Origin: an uncultured Collinsella sp.
GTDB taxonomy: Bacteria > Actinomycetota > Coriobacteriia > Coriobacteriales > Coriobacteriaceae
DNA length: 64,000 nt
Direction: 5' to 3'
Assembly (NCBI GenBank): GCA_900540985.1
Contig: UQIC01000006.1
Location: 14,335 to 78,334, forward strand
Made by a program: the position numbers and the translations under genes. How positions within the stretch are numbered: position 1 is the stretch's first letter; every line of letters starts with the position of its first letter. The notes beneath the pieces are model-generated. The model saw only the letters and a list, made by a program, of their open reading frames with translations. It was not told the DNA's origin and did no database searches. Below are positions 17,925 to 25,828 of this stretch, in pieces.

Positions 17925-17927
17925 CTA
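17715..17927. repeat. 3'-flank repeat of pilin-like cassette, copy 1
   Basis: About 200 bp with strong similarity to 19472-19670. Shared landmarks are CGAAACnCCAAGCAGGATGG, CTATACGAGGACGC, GGGGGAGTG, CTCTGAGAGCCG, ATGACCCCATTT and the terminator next to the stop codon. It shows that genes 1 and 2 arose by duplication of a whole cassette. Confidence 0.8.
17866..17896 (-). terminator. Terminator of pilin-like gene 1
   Basis: Read on the minus strand, GTCCGCAC and GTGCGGGC pair across a six-base loop and are followed by TTTTCTTTT, 28 bases after the stop. Confidence 0.8.
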
Positions 17928-18890
17928 GAAGCACCAAGCGGGGAACAGCCAGAGGGTGCCCGACGCTTCGGAGGCGGCACAGTCACCGTTCCACTGGACA
18001 TAATGAAATGACATGGAGTAGCCCGTGCTCGCGGAGCGAGTCCAGCAACTATAGCCCGACGCAGCGACGGAATAGTTCCGCAATGTTACGCCCTTGGAGG
18101 CGTAATACTCGTATTGGGAGCCGTCGGATTGGAGGTGGCCATTGGACCAGAAGTTTCCGTAGACTTCAGTCGCCGAGAGCAGAAAGACCTTGTCGGTCGT
18201 CGCCGATGGCGTGCCGCCGACCTGGTTATCGGTCATCTTCGTGACGGACTTCACCTTGGACTGGAGCTCGGAGGGCAAAAGCGCCCAGAGGTCTCCGGTA
18301 TTGAGACGGTCGCGTAGGTCGGACTTCTCCCATCCACCGACTGACGTTTTCGTGGCGTTCATTCGCTGCTGGTCTAGGGCATCGTTGGCCGCCTCGAACG
18401 TAAGCCCCGCCTTGCCTGAGCCATCAGCAAAATCATCGTGGTTGATGCCGACAATGCGGTACTCCATCGTCTTGCCATTGGTCAACTTGACGGAGAACTT
18501 CGTCCCTGCATCCATCGCAACCTTAGCTTTCGCGTAGGCGGGCGACGCCTCGCCCTTGGCGGCGATGTCCTCGGCCACGGCCTTCTGCTCGTCGAGCGTC
18601 CAGTCCTTCGCGTCCTTGGCGATTGCCGCCTGGACGGTCGCTGAATCGGCCCCGGTTGAACCGCCGCCGGACGCGCCACCGCCCTCGGCGCCGCCGGTCG
18701 TCCCGCTGTTCACCGTGTTGCCGACCAGGTTGAACTGGTTTCGGATGGCTCCGGCCACGCCGGGTCCCGCGAACACGATGACCAGGCCGATGACGGCAAT
18801 GATCAGGACGTACTCGATAATTGATTGCCCTCGGAAGCGGGTCGTTTCAGGAGCGACCCCCCCCCGAAGGTTAATTGCCGCTGCATGCAT
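17925..18890 (-). CDS. Flp/class III prepilin-like surface protein with DUF6273-like C-terminus (copy 1, frame ON)
   Basis: 321 residues. A 20-residue basic leader ends RFRG, then QSIIEYVLIIAVIGLVIVFA: a prepilin peptidase site (G before Q) with Glu5-Tyr6 and a hydrophobic helix, as in Flp and class III signal peptides. A Gly/Ser linker follows. The C-terminal part, from about 140, resembles DUF6273 (EYRIVGINHDDFADG, GGWEKSDLRDRL, LLSATEVYG, CWTRSAS). The DNA for the leader starts ATGCATG, two overlapping starts in different frames, and contains nine G. With nine G the first ATG is in frame. GGGAG is 6 bases upstream. It is probably exported and assembled by Tad-type machinery encoded elsewhere. 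Confidence 0.85.
   Translation of the reverse strand: MHAAAINLRGGVAPETTRFRGQSIIEYVLIIAVIGLVIVFAGPGVAGAIRNQFNLVGNTVNSGTTGGAEGGGASGGGSTGADSATVQAAIAKDAKDWTLDEQKAVAEDIAAKGEASPAYAKAKVAMDAGTKFSVKLTNGKTMEYRIVGINHDDFADGSGKAGLTFEAANDALDQQRMNATKTSVGGWEKSDLRDRLNTGDLWALLPSELQSKVKSVTKMTDNQVGGTPSATTDKVFLLSATEVYGNFWSNGHLQSDGSQYEYYASKGVTLRNYSVAASGYSCWTRSASTGYSMSFHYVQWNGDCAASEASGTLWLFPAWCF
18857..18865 (-). repeat. G9 tract in leader codons, copy 1
   Basis: Nine consecutive G on the coding strand, 25 bases after the first ATG. Nine G put the first ATG (18890) in frame with the protein. The second ATG (18886) is out of frame. Confidence 0.9.
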
Positions 18891-18961
18891 ATACGGCTCC
18901 CTTCACTCGGGGTTTGCAATACGAGCCGAGCGTAGGGCTATTCCAAGTATTTGCAACGGTC

Positions 18962-18976
18962 TTGCCGCTGCGGCAA
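18962..18976. promoter_or_regulatory. Palindromic operator upstream of pilin-like gene 1
   Basis: TTGCCGC-T-GCGGCAA, a perfect 15-bp palindrome 72 bases before the first ATG. The same core TGCCGC-GCGGCA lies at the same place before copies 2 and 3. A TTGCAA/TACGCT promoter-like pair lies between it and the gene. Confidence 0.6.
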
Positions 18977-19097
18977 CGATGACGGCAGGGGAGAAAGTCA
19001 TGCGCTATTAGCGCGGCTATAACGTCCGCTTCGAATGCCGACCGTATTCATATCGAGGCAGCCATTTCATACCTTCAGAAAGACAACTGAAAGCCGC

Positions 19098-19132
19098 AAA
19101 AAAGCGGGACCCGGCTATAAGCCGAACCCCGC
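19098..19132 (-). terminator. Terminator after antitoxin-like gene
   Basis: On the minus strand GCGGGGTTCGGC pairs with GCCGGGTCCCGC (with internal mismatch) around TTATA, then TTTTTT. Confidence 0.75.
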
Positions 19133-19177
19133 CCAAGAGAAGCCTTTAGAGCCGAGACAGACAACGCGTGTGGACAA

Positions 19178-19405
19178 TCACTCAGCCTCCACCGCCATGC
19201 GCACGACCTCTTCCATCGGGTAGCGAGTGCCGCCGTCCCCGTCCAAAGCCTCGTTGTAGGCCTCGATGTCCGCCATGTCCTCAGCCTTCTCGAACGCGGC
19301 CCTTCTCACGAACTCGGAAAAGGTCATGCCCGTGGCGTCCGCATGGCCCTGAATCAAGGCCATTTCGCCCTCATCGAACTTGACCGCGATCTCGCGCATC
19401 GCCAT
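19178..19405 (-). CDS. RelB/DUF6290-like antitoxin, orphan
   Basis: 75 residues. The start MAMREIAVKFDEGEMALI is a ribbon-helix-helix beta strand and helix. GMTFSEFVRRAAFEKAED follows and matches the DUF6290/RelB-like pattern. The acidic C-terminal tail (YNEALDGDGG) would bind a toxin in this family. GGGAG lies 7 bases before the ATG at 19405. No RelE/ParE-type toxin ORF is adjacent on either side, so it is an orphan or uses a distant partner. It stands between two pilin-like cassettes. Confidence 0.7.
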   Translation of the reverse strand: MAMREIAVKFDEGEMALIQGHADATGMTFSEFVRRAAFEKAEDMADIEAYNEALDGDGGTRYPMEEVVRMAVEAE

Positions 19406-19471
19406 GGTCGCTCCCGTAAACGCCGTCATCGAAGTGAATCCATTATCCACCCACCGTATACGCCCCGAGCT

Positions 19472-19670
19472 CGAAACACCAAGCAGGATGGACTCTATAC
19501 GAGGACGCAGCAGAGGTAATGGCGGGGGAGTGCGGCAGGCGCTCTGAGAGCCGCTGTATGACCCCATTTCTCTTCAATCCGACTACCCGTGCCATGAACC
19601 TGAAGCCGTTCGTTCGGTCGCCAAAAGAAAGCACGCGCGGGGTAACGCGGGCTTTGCGCTAGACAAGCTA
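19472..19670. repeat. 3'-flank repeat of pilin-like cassette, copy 2
   Basis: Second copy of the ~200-bp block at 17715-17927. It includes a related terminator on the minus strand at about 19623-19651 (GCCCGCG...CGCGCGTGC, TTTCTTTT). Confidence 0.8.
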
Positions 19671-20373
19671 GAAGCACCAGGCGGGGGAGACGCAAAACCA
19701 ACCCGGCGCGGAGTTGCTGTCCGACGGATTGCCGCTGCTGTCGACATGGAGGAAGCCCTTCGAGGCGTTCGGAAACACCGAACGCTCCCACCAACCGCTG
19801 CCAATGGCAATGGCAGAGTTGGGATTATAGTTCTCCGTCACCTTGCCTTTGAAGGCCTCGTACTGGGTGCCCTCGGAGGAAGTCCAGGGATAGGATGCCC
19901 AATAGGAGGTGGGGGGCGATCTCAGAGTAGCTGAGCAGGAACAGCTTGTCCGAGGTAGCCGTCACGGCGGCGTTCTTGTTCTCATCACCGCCCCCGACAT
20001 TGTTCGATAGCTTTTTGACGGCCTTCACCTTGGACTGGAAATCGGAGGGCATCAGATTCCAGATCTTGCCGGAGTTCATTTTCTGACGGAGTTCAGACTT
20101 CTCCCAACCGCCGGCGTTGGTGTCAATCGCGTTCATGGGGGACCAAATGCCCGTCGTGGTGGTGAGGAACGTGAGGCCCGCCTTGCCGGATCCGCCTGCA
20201 GGGTCATCATGATTGATGCCGATAATGCGGTAAGTCAGCGTCTTGCCATCGGTGAGCTTCATCGAGAACTCGGTGCCGGCATCCATCGCGGCCTTCGCCT
20301 TGGCGTAGGCGGGCGACGCCTCGCCCTTGGCGGCGATGTCCTCGGCAACTGCCTTCTGCTCACCGAGGGTCCA

Positions 20374-20395
20374 GTCCTTCGCGTGTCCTTCGCGT
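20374..20395 (-). repeat. 11-bp tandem duplication breaking copy 2
   Basis: GTCCTTCGCGT twice in a row on the plus strand. Copy 1 has one unit at the matching place. Loss of one unit would restore the local frame. Confidence 0.9.
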
Positions 20396-20639
20396 CCTTG
20401 GCGAGCGCCGCCTGGACGGTCGCGGAACCCGCGCCGTTACCGCTGCCGGAACCGCTAGGTTCCCAAGTCCCACCTGCTGTCCCGTTTACCAATACTCCCG
20501 CCACCGTGTTGAACTGGTTCCTGATTGCCGACGAGACCCAAGGGCCGGCTATCATCACAACCAGGACGATAATCGCGATGACCAGAACGTACTCGATGGC
20601 TCCTTGGCCTCGGAGGCGGGTATTCCTAGGAGATACCCA

Positions 20640-20648
20640 CCCCCCCCC
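20640..20648 (-). repeat. G9 tract in leader codons, copy 2
   Basis: Nine G on the coding strand. Here the second ATG (20669) is in frame with the pilin helix and the first is not. Confidence 0.9.
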
Positions 20649-20749
20649 GAAGGTTAATTGCCGCTGCATGCATATGCGACACTCCCTTCGCATGGGGATT
20701 GATATTGCATGCAGAGCGTACGTTAAAGCGAACCGACTAGCCCGTAACG

Positions 20750-20762
20750 TGCCGCTGAGGCA
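20750..20762. promoter_or_regulatory. Palindromic operator upstream of pilin-like gene 2
   Basis: TGCCGC-T-GAGGCA, one mismatch from a perfect palindrome, 77 bases before the first ATG. Same motif as at 18962 and 21854. Confidence 0.55.
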
Positions 20763-20818
20763 ACGGCGGCACGGGTGCCCGCGCCACATAAACTGCTTGC
20801 CGTTTTGTTTCTTCAGAC

Positions 20819-21783
20819 CTACTGCCACGCCTTCGGGAGGATAACGCCGGGGGCGCAGTGATTGAAGTCACTATGATTGGCATAGGTTGGGACATTCCAA
20901 TCGGAACAGTCGAGGTTTAGATTTTTGCAATAGCTAAACATGCCGAGCATATCCATAACATCTGAGGTCTTCCACCCTGGTCCAAATTTCACGCTTTTCA
21001 GCGAACTGTCGGTGGAAAAAAGGAGACGTAAATCGCCGGCTTTCCGCGTCGACCATCCGGAGATGTCAATCTCCTCGACCTTGTAAAGGTTTTTGAGCGC
21101 CGAGTCGAATTCGACGACCGAGGACGTATCCCAGCTTGAAATACTGAAGGAAGTCGCATTGCCGCAATACGCGAATGCGTGCTGCAGATTTGTGCAGTTC
21201 GACATGTCGAACTTTGCCAGATCAAAGCTCTTACAGTTCTCCATGTACTGAAAGCAAAATGCCAACGAGTGGATTTCTATGCCATCGTCAATGGCCTTTA
21301 CGGCCACGATATTATTTCTGTTAGGCCACCAGGGGGCAGTCGTCTTGCCGTCGTTTCCCACGGTCGCGGTGGCGTATCCATTTTCGAACCCCGTATACAC
21401 CGCCGTCACGCGGCGGCTGTTGAGCATGTCACCGACTCTGGGGACCCCGCGGCGCTTGTAGAACATAAGGCTGTGGTCGTCCTCCGAGTACACGGCGAAC
21501 GCTATCCCGTGAACGGGGTCCACGATGTCGGCGTCGGTCAACGACCCGTTGCCGCCGCCCGTGCCGCCCGACTCCCAGCTCCCCTTTGAGATTCCGTTGC
21601 CGAGCGTCCCCGCCACCGTGTTGAACTGGTTTGTGATCGCCGACGAGACCCACGGTCCCGCGATTAGCACCACCAGGACGATGATCGCGATGATCAGTAC
21701 GTACTCGACAGTCGACTGCCCCTTCGGGCGGCGGGTAAATCTGGGAGATACCCCCCCCCGAAAGGAATTTCCGCTGCATGCAT
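20819..21783 (-). CDS. Prepilin-like surface protein with BspA/DUF285-like repeats (copy 3, frame OFF)
   Basis: The open frame encodes a leader (VSPRFTRRPKG), the pilin-type helix QSTVEYVLIIAIIVLVVLIA with Glu5-Tyr6, a GGTGGGN linker and a ~220-residue domain. The domain has a BspA/DUF285-like repeat pattern: AKFDMSNCTNLQHAFAYC, SSWDTSSVVEF, EIDISGWSTRKAGDL, WKTSDVMDMLGMFSYC. With nine G, the first ATG (21783) reaches a stop just past the tract region. The second (21779) runs into a different frame. Eight or eleven G would connect the second ATG, and ten G the first. As sequenced it is OFF; an internal ATG after the helix start would lack a leader. Confidence 0.8.
21751..21759 (-). repeat. 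G9 tract in leader codons, copy 3
   Basis: Nine G on the coding strand after ATGCATG. Neither start is in frame with the pilin helix at this length. Confidence 0.9.
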
Positions 21784-21853
21784 GTGCGGCTCCTCTCGGA
21801 TTGCTTTGGCTGATGCTGCAGAGGATAGACGCGATTACTAAGGATGAGTCAAC

Positions 21854-21870
21854 AATGCCGCAGCGGCATT
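21854..21870. promoter_or_regulatory. Palindromic operator upstream of pilin-like gene 3
   Basis: AATGCCGC-A-GCGGCATT, a perfect 17-bp palindrome 71 bases before the first ATG. TTGACT and TCTATC, 17 bases apart, lie just downstream of it on the minus strand. Confidence 0.6.
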
Positions 21871-21937
21871 CACACTAAGAGGGTAAGGCGTTCGGAGTGA
21901 CATCCCGTTCCAAAACGTATACTTGATTTAAGGCGGA

Positions 21938-22597
21938 GTGGAATGTGGGCGCGCAAGGAGATGCGGAATCGATGAGAGCCTCAAAAAAACTACTGCAGTG
22001 TTATCATCTTTCATCCTCTCTATTCTTCCATTTCTGATTCTATGGGCGGCTTGGTCAGTCCTCCCTGATACAATTCCCGCTCATTGGAGTGGGGGTGTGG
22101 TTGATCGATGGGGTAATAAGCTTGAATTGCTGGTTGTTCCGCTGTTTTCTCTGATTGGTTCTATTGCAATTTCTGTGTACCTTATTGTTTCCACGCGGCG
22201 AAGAGAGTTCGCGGATTTCTCTGCTCGAATGCGACGGGACTTTGTTGCGTGCTATATTTCTAGTCTTCTTTTATCGACAACCTGCTCAGTGATAATTGCC
22301 GTTTGGGTTCAGTTGATTCTTACGCAAAGCACTGCGGTTGATGGGGGACTTGGACTATCGATCCTGTATTCCCTTCCCGGGCTATATGTGATCTTGTGCA
22401 CTTTGCCGCCTTTTTATGCGAGCGGCGAGAGCAAAAAGGCAGAGCGCCTGATAACAGTTCTTATTGGCTGCGCGGAGATTGTTCTTTGTGGAATAGTGCT
22501 TGAAGGTTCGGCTGCCTCTTATACGATGATTGGACTGATGATTCTGTTATGTGCGTTTGAGATTGTGTCACAGGTAAGGGATAGCCGGTCCTTATGA
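21938..22597 (+). CDS. DUF1648-like membrane protein
   Basis: 219 residues with five or six membrane helices. The N-terminal block LPDTIPAHWSGGVVDRWGNK is the DUF1648 signature found in SdpI-like and regulator-linked membrane proteins. The GTG at 21938 is the only upstream in-frame start and gives an odd Cys/Arg-rich N-terminus. A better start, ATG at 21972 with AAGGAG upstream, is out of frame by one base at a run of seven A (21983-21989); eight A would join it. AT-richer than its neighbours. Function unknown. Confidence 0.7.
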   Translation: MECGRARRCGIDESLKKTTAVLSSFILSILPFLILWAAWSVLPDTIPAHWSGGVVDRWGNKLELLVVPLFSLIGSIAISVYLIVSTRRREFADFSARMRRDFVACYISSLLLSTTCSVIIAVWVQLILTQSTAVDGGLGLSILYSLPGLYVILCTLPPFYASGESKKAERLITVLIGCAEIVLCGIVLEGSAASYTMIGLMILLCAFEIVSQVRDSRSL

Positions 22598-23098
22598 GTT
22601 GAATTACGCGCGTGCGGATATAAAGGTTGGCATGTTAAGCTGGTCGTTTTCTCGTTCTGGGACATTTGCAGTAGGATGAGTGGGACTAGGCGCGCTGCGG
22701 TGTGATGGTGACGGTTGAGACTTGTATCGCTGCAAATCCGCTGATGCACATTTTGCTATCGGGCTTGAAGGTGGGACCTACAGGTCTTTGTTTAGGATGT
22801 TCCGGTCGTCCAACACGTGTTGCACGGCTTTATATTGTTACGCTCGTTCGGCGCTCCGTTGGAGCATTTCCGGGTTTGTCGGCATCATGACTTGGCCAAG
22901 TGACACGCTTGCCGGGACGGTTGTAACGCCGCGCCGGTTCCGTGTGCTCCTTCGTTGTTGGCCTGTCCAGCCGGGGGCGGATTCGGCCTCATGTTGTGGC
23001 GCACGGCCTTCAGGGGCTTCCCCCTGGCGAGTTATGTTCGTCCGTATGGGTAAGGGTCGGGTTGAGCTGACAATCCCGTGTCGGAAGGGGCTTGCACC
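22598..23098. other. Gap without a supported gene
   Basis: About 500 bases between the DUF1648 gene and the next coding sequence. The open frames here are short and Arg/Cys-rich, like shadows. I see no repeat or RNA gene. Confidence 0.5.
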
Positions 23099-23590
23099 AT
23101 GCGCGCGATGACAGAGATTGAGTGGCTGGACGGCCGTGTGACGAAGGTGCCGGAGCTCGCCCTGGGCGATGCGCTCGGCGAGAGCGTCCAGGCGGAGCTC
23201 GATTTCGGGTTCGACGACGTGTTGGAGGGCCTTTGGGTTGAGGTGCGCCATCATGAGCCGGATGAGGACTCGGACGGCGACCCGCGCGGGAGGGGCTGCG
23301 CACTGTACGCGGACTGCCGGTACAGCCTGGTCGAACCGTCGGACCTCGACCGTGTCTTCTGCATCCTTTACGAGGGGCAGCCGAGGGTCCAGCCGCGTCG
23401 CGGGGGAGCTCGTGAACCTTTCGCGGGCCTGCGCGTTGTCCTGCCTCATGCTCGGATCTCCCTACCCGCCAGGCGCCCTCGAGGCCCTGGCCGCGTGCGC
23501 TCGATACCTCTGCGGTCCGGCTTTCACGTCCGACCTCGCCGCCCGCGTCCGCGCGCGGACCCCATCCGGCCTCACGCGCTTGAATATCGA
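23099..23590 (+). pseudogene. Unrecognised protein, frameshifted
   Basis: AAGGGG precedes the ATG. The first ~103 residues look real (TEIEWLDGRVTKVPELALGD, FGFDDVLEGLWVEV, acidic DEDSDGD, LVEPSDLDRVFCILYEG). After about 23405 this frame turns Arg/Pro-rich, while the +1 frame continues plausibly as ELVNLSRACALSCLMLGSPY and EALAACARYLC. A run of five G at the switch, where four would keep the frame, suggests a one-base insertion. The 3' end collides with the convergent wHTH gene near 23590. No family recognised. Confidence 0.5.
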
Positions 23591-24028
23591 GCTGAGCCCA
23601 AACGATGACCCACACCCCATCGGTCTTCATGATGATGCCTCGATGAGCCAGCTCGGCCAGAGCTTTCGATACAGTCGGTTGAGTCGAACAGACTTTTTTT
23701 CGAGCTTGTCCTGACGCATGAAAAGACCTTTTGTAAGTTCTTTTCCGTTGGCATCCTTCCTATTAGGCCCTTTGGACGTCTGGAAGGAGCAAATCATGAT
23801 CAGAATCGCAAGCTGGACGCGATTCTTCGCGACCGCAAATAATGAGTCGTAGGATGGCCTGTTGATTCCACTCAGGATCTCGCTCTTTGCAATCTCATCC
23901 TGTCGAACGTCAAGCGCCGCCTCCATCTCGCTAGGCGTCTCGGCCTGATCGGCAACCGATGGAGCGTCCGTGTCTAAAGGCCACGGGAGGCCACGGCCTT
24001 TTTGCGGTTTGTAGCTACTTGTACTCAT
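23584..24028 (-). pseudogene. Winged-helix protein split by a -1 frame change at A_AAA_AAG
   Basis: AAGGAATCAAC-like spacing after GGAGG gives a good start at 24028. The zero frame encodes 133 residues ending at 23627. The -1 frame entered at A_AAA_AAG (23699-23693) gives STQPTVSKALAELAHRGII and then KTDGVWVIVWAQLDIQ, a classic recognition helix and wing. The helical part before it (AVAKNRVQLAILIMICSF) resembles N-terminal parts of plasmid replication or regulator proteins, but no family is certain. Either an indel or programmed frameshifting explains the split. The C-terminus runs into the convergent gene, so the 3' end may be truncated. Confidence 0.6.
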
Positions 24029-24299
24029 GTTGATTCCTCCGGTGCGAGGCTATCCAACCCAATTGCCGACTGTGCCCATAATATGGTTGATTTCCGATCT
24101 CAGCCGAACACATTGAGGGGATAGGCCGTTCCCGCACCTAGCCGAATCCCCCCGCGGCCCCTCCCGGGGCCCGGGGGCGCCGTTTTCCCAGTTGAAGGAA
24201 CGGTGGAGATGTGTTTCGATGGGTCCGGTGGCCATGCTCCACCCGCCGCCCGGCACCTCTTCCCAGACTCAGCCGGACGGTCGGTCCGTCTATTCCGTT

Positions 24300-24427
24300 T
24301 TTCCCTTTCAGGCTAGGACAGCGGGGCATCGCCCCTCTCTGCGCGCGCCCTCTCGGCGGGGCCGGCGGGGCCGACCTGTCGGTCTACGACGGGTTCCTGA
24401 AGGGGGCGGTCGCCGATGGCAGCTAGC
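24300..24427 (+). pseudogene. istA: Remnant of IS21 transposase IstA C-terminus
   Basis: The frame ending at 24426 closes with ADLSVYDGFLKGAVADGS, like the end of IstA. Its stop overlaps the istB start (GATGGCAGCTAG), which is the usual IS21 arrangement. Sequence further upstream does not look like IstA, so the gene is nearly all deleted. Confidence 0.55.
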
Positions 24428-25159
24428 GAGGAGCTGGCCCGCAGGGTCGTGGAGGCCGGGCGGTCGTGCTCGCTCACCACCGCCGTCCTGGAGGAGTGGT
24501 CGAGGCTCGGCACCCCGAAGCAGGTGGAGTACCTGGCGGGCTACCTCGAGGCGGAGAGGTCCAGCCGCGAGGCCTCGAAGCGCGCGACGCTGCTCAGGCG
24601 CTGCGCGCTGCCGGCGCCCAAGACCTTCGACGGCTACGACTGGTCGGCCGTGTCGTGGCCGGAGGGCATGGGGCGCGAGTCGCTGCTCGCGCTCGACTTC
24701 GTCGAGCGCAGGGAGGACCTCGTGCTCATGGGCGACGTCGGCACCGGCAAGACGCACATGGCGTCGGCCCTCTGCGCGCTGGCGTGCGAGAGGAGGCTCG
24801 AGGCGCGCTTCTTCACGGCGTCCTCGCTCGTGATGCGCCTGAGGCGCGCCCGCGACGACGGGAGGCTCGACCGGGAGGCCGCGCTCATCGGCAAGGCCCG
24901 CCTGCTCGTCATCGACGAGCTCGGGTTTCTCCCGCTCGACGCGGACGGGGCGAGGCTGCTCTTCCAGGTCTTCGCCGACGCATACGAGAGGCAGTCGGTG
25001 GTAATCACCACGAACCTGGAGTTCAGCAGGTGGGGGTCGGTGTTCGAGGACGACCAGATGGCCGCCGCCGTGATCGACCGCATCGTCCACCACGGGAGGC
25101 TCGTCCAGTTCCGCGGCGAGTCCTACCGCGTCCGCCATGCCCTCATGCAGGAGGGCTAG
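24416..25159 (+). CDS. istB: IS21-family helper ATPase IstB
   Basis: The AAA+ protein that assists the IstA transposase. 247 residues. The N-terminal helical domain carries YLAGYLEAERSSREASKR. The P-loop GDVGTGKTH is near 105-113, Walker B LLVIDELGF near 164, and the sensor VVITTNLEFSRW near 196. Length and motifs are complete, but with IstA lost the element cannot move by itself. GC is higher than in the small genes to the right. Confidence 0.9.
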   Translation: MAASEELARRVVEAGRSCSLTTAVLEEWSRLGTPKQVEYLAGYLEAERSSREASKRATLLRRCALPAPKTFDGYDWSAVSWPEGMGRESLLALDFVERREDLVLMGDVGTGKTHMASALCALACERRLEARFFTASSLVMRLRRARDDGRLDREAALIGKARLLVIDELGFLPLDADGARLLFQVFADAYERQSVVITTNLEFSRWGSVFEDDQMAAAVIDRIVHHGRLVQFRGESYRVRHALMQEG

Positions 25160-25245
25160 CCGCTCAAAAAGCGTGCGCGCTTCCGATGCTGCGACTGCTC
25201 AATTTCCGATGCTCTTTTTGCTCAAATCCTCTTGACGAAACACAG
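25160..25245. mobile_element. Right end of the IS21-like element
   Basis: The sequence after istB repeats the words TTCCGATGCT and TTGCTCAA/CTGCTCAA, as in IS21-type terminal repeats, and then breaks into the IS30 transposase frame at about 25240. This suggests insertion of the IS21 element into the IS30-like gene. Confidence 0.45.
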
Positions 25246-25637
25246 AATACGTGCGGGCGGCGCTTGCAGCCGATCGCACGGTACCGGCCGCACCCGTTGC
25301 AGCAGCGCGGCCACGCCGCCAGGCGCGGGCAGGCCGCCGACAGGTCGGCCGAGCCGTCGACGCGCTCGCCGCGCCTGGACTTCGGCGCCGTCACGAACCT
25401 GTGCGACGCCACCTCGGCGCTCACCGCCGAGGGCGACCTGCACAGCTCCCTGGCGATCTCCCTGCACGAGGCCCTGCGCTCCAGCATCCTCTGGACCGTG
25501 TCCCGCTCGTGCCTGGTGAGCCTGCCGTAGGCCCTCGGGGCCGCCTCCGCGGAACCCTTCTTCCTCTTTCCGGACCGGCCGTCCTCCGATCTCCCGGTGC
25601 CGGCCGGTCCGGCCCTCAGGGTATCGGGTTCCCACAT
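25240..25637 (-). pseudogene. IS30-family transposase, N-terminal fragment
   Basis: The frame contains the IS30 helix-turn-helix YGRLTRHERDTVQRMLERRA followed by SCREIARELCRSPSAVSAEV, then a CNGCGRYRAIGCKRRPH segment. The catalytic DDE core is absent. The frame ends in non-homologous sequence at the IS21 end. It starts inside or next to the 36-bp palindrome at 25631. Confidence 0.75.
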
Positions 25638-25666
25638 TCATCCGCACATGTGCGGATGAATGTGGG
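25631..25666. repeat. 36-bp perfect palindrome at IS30 end (copy A)
   Basis: Two 18-base arms, CCCACATTCATCCGCACA and its exact complement, with no loop. With the flanking GGTGTTCGGATGAAGTTGAT (25668-25687) it matches an inverted copy at 28723-28779. Confidence 0.9.
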
Positions 25667-25828
25667 AGGTGTTCGGATGAAGTTGATAATCAAGGCTTCG
25701 ATAGCTAACGCAATTTGGTTTTTGAAATATGGACGAATTCCTCGTCAGGAGGGTAAAATGGTGCCGACGGCAGCCCAAGTTGTAGAGAGCTGGGCAGAGC
25801 CGTTGCTTAATGAAGTTGGGTCATCGTC

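Larger units (their letters stand above)
19668..20673 (-). pseudogene. Prepilin-like surface protein with DUF6273-like C-terminus (copy 2, frame broken downstream)
   Basis: Paralogue of copy 1. The leader with nine G is in frame from the second ATG (20669): MQRQLTFGGGWVSPR, then RLRG before QGAIEYVLVIAIIVLVVMIA. The first ATG (20673) meets a stop after 15 codons. The frame is lost at an 11-bp tandem duplication (20374-20395) in the AKDAKD segment and shifts again at a run of six C (coding strand, 19911-19916). The shifts (+11 and +1) sum to zero modulo three, so the final ~80 residues are back in the original frame and end SPAWCF like copy 1's FPAWCF. As sequenced the protein would stop at about 20259. 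Confidence 0.8.

Noticed and set aside
21429..21779. 116-residue protein from the second ATG of copy 3
   Set aside because: It is the out-of-frame reading of the pilin-like gene; its Arg/Asp/His-rich text has no membrane helix.
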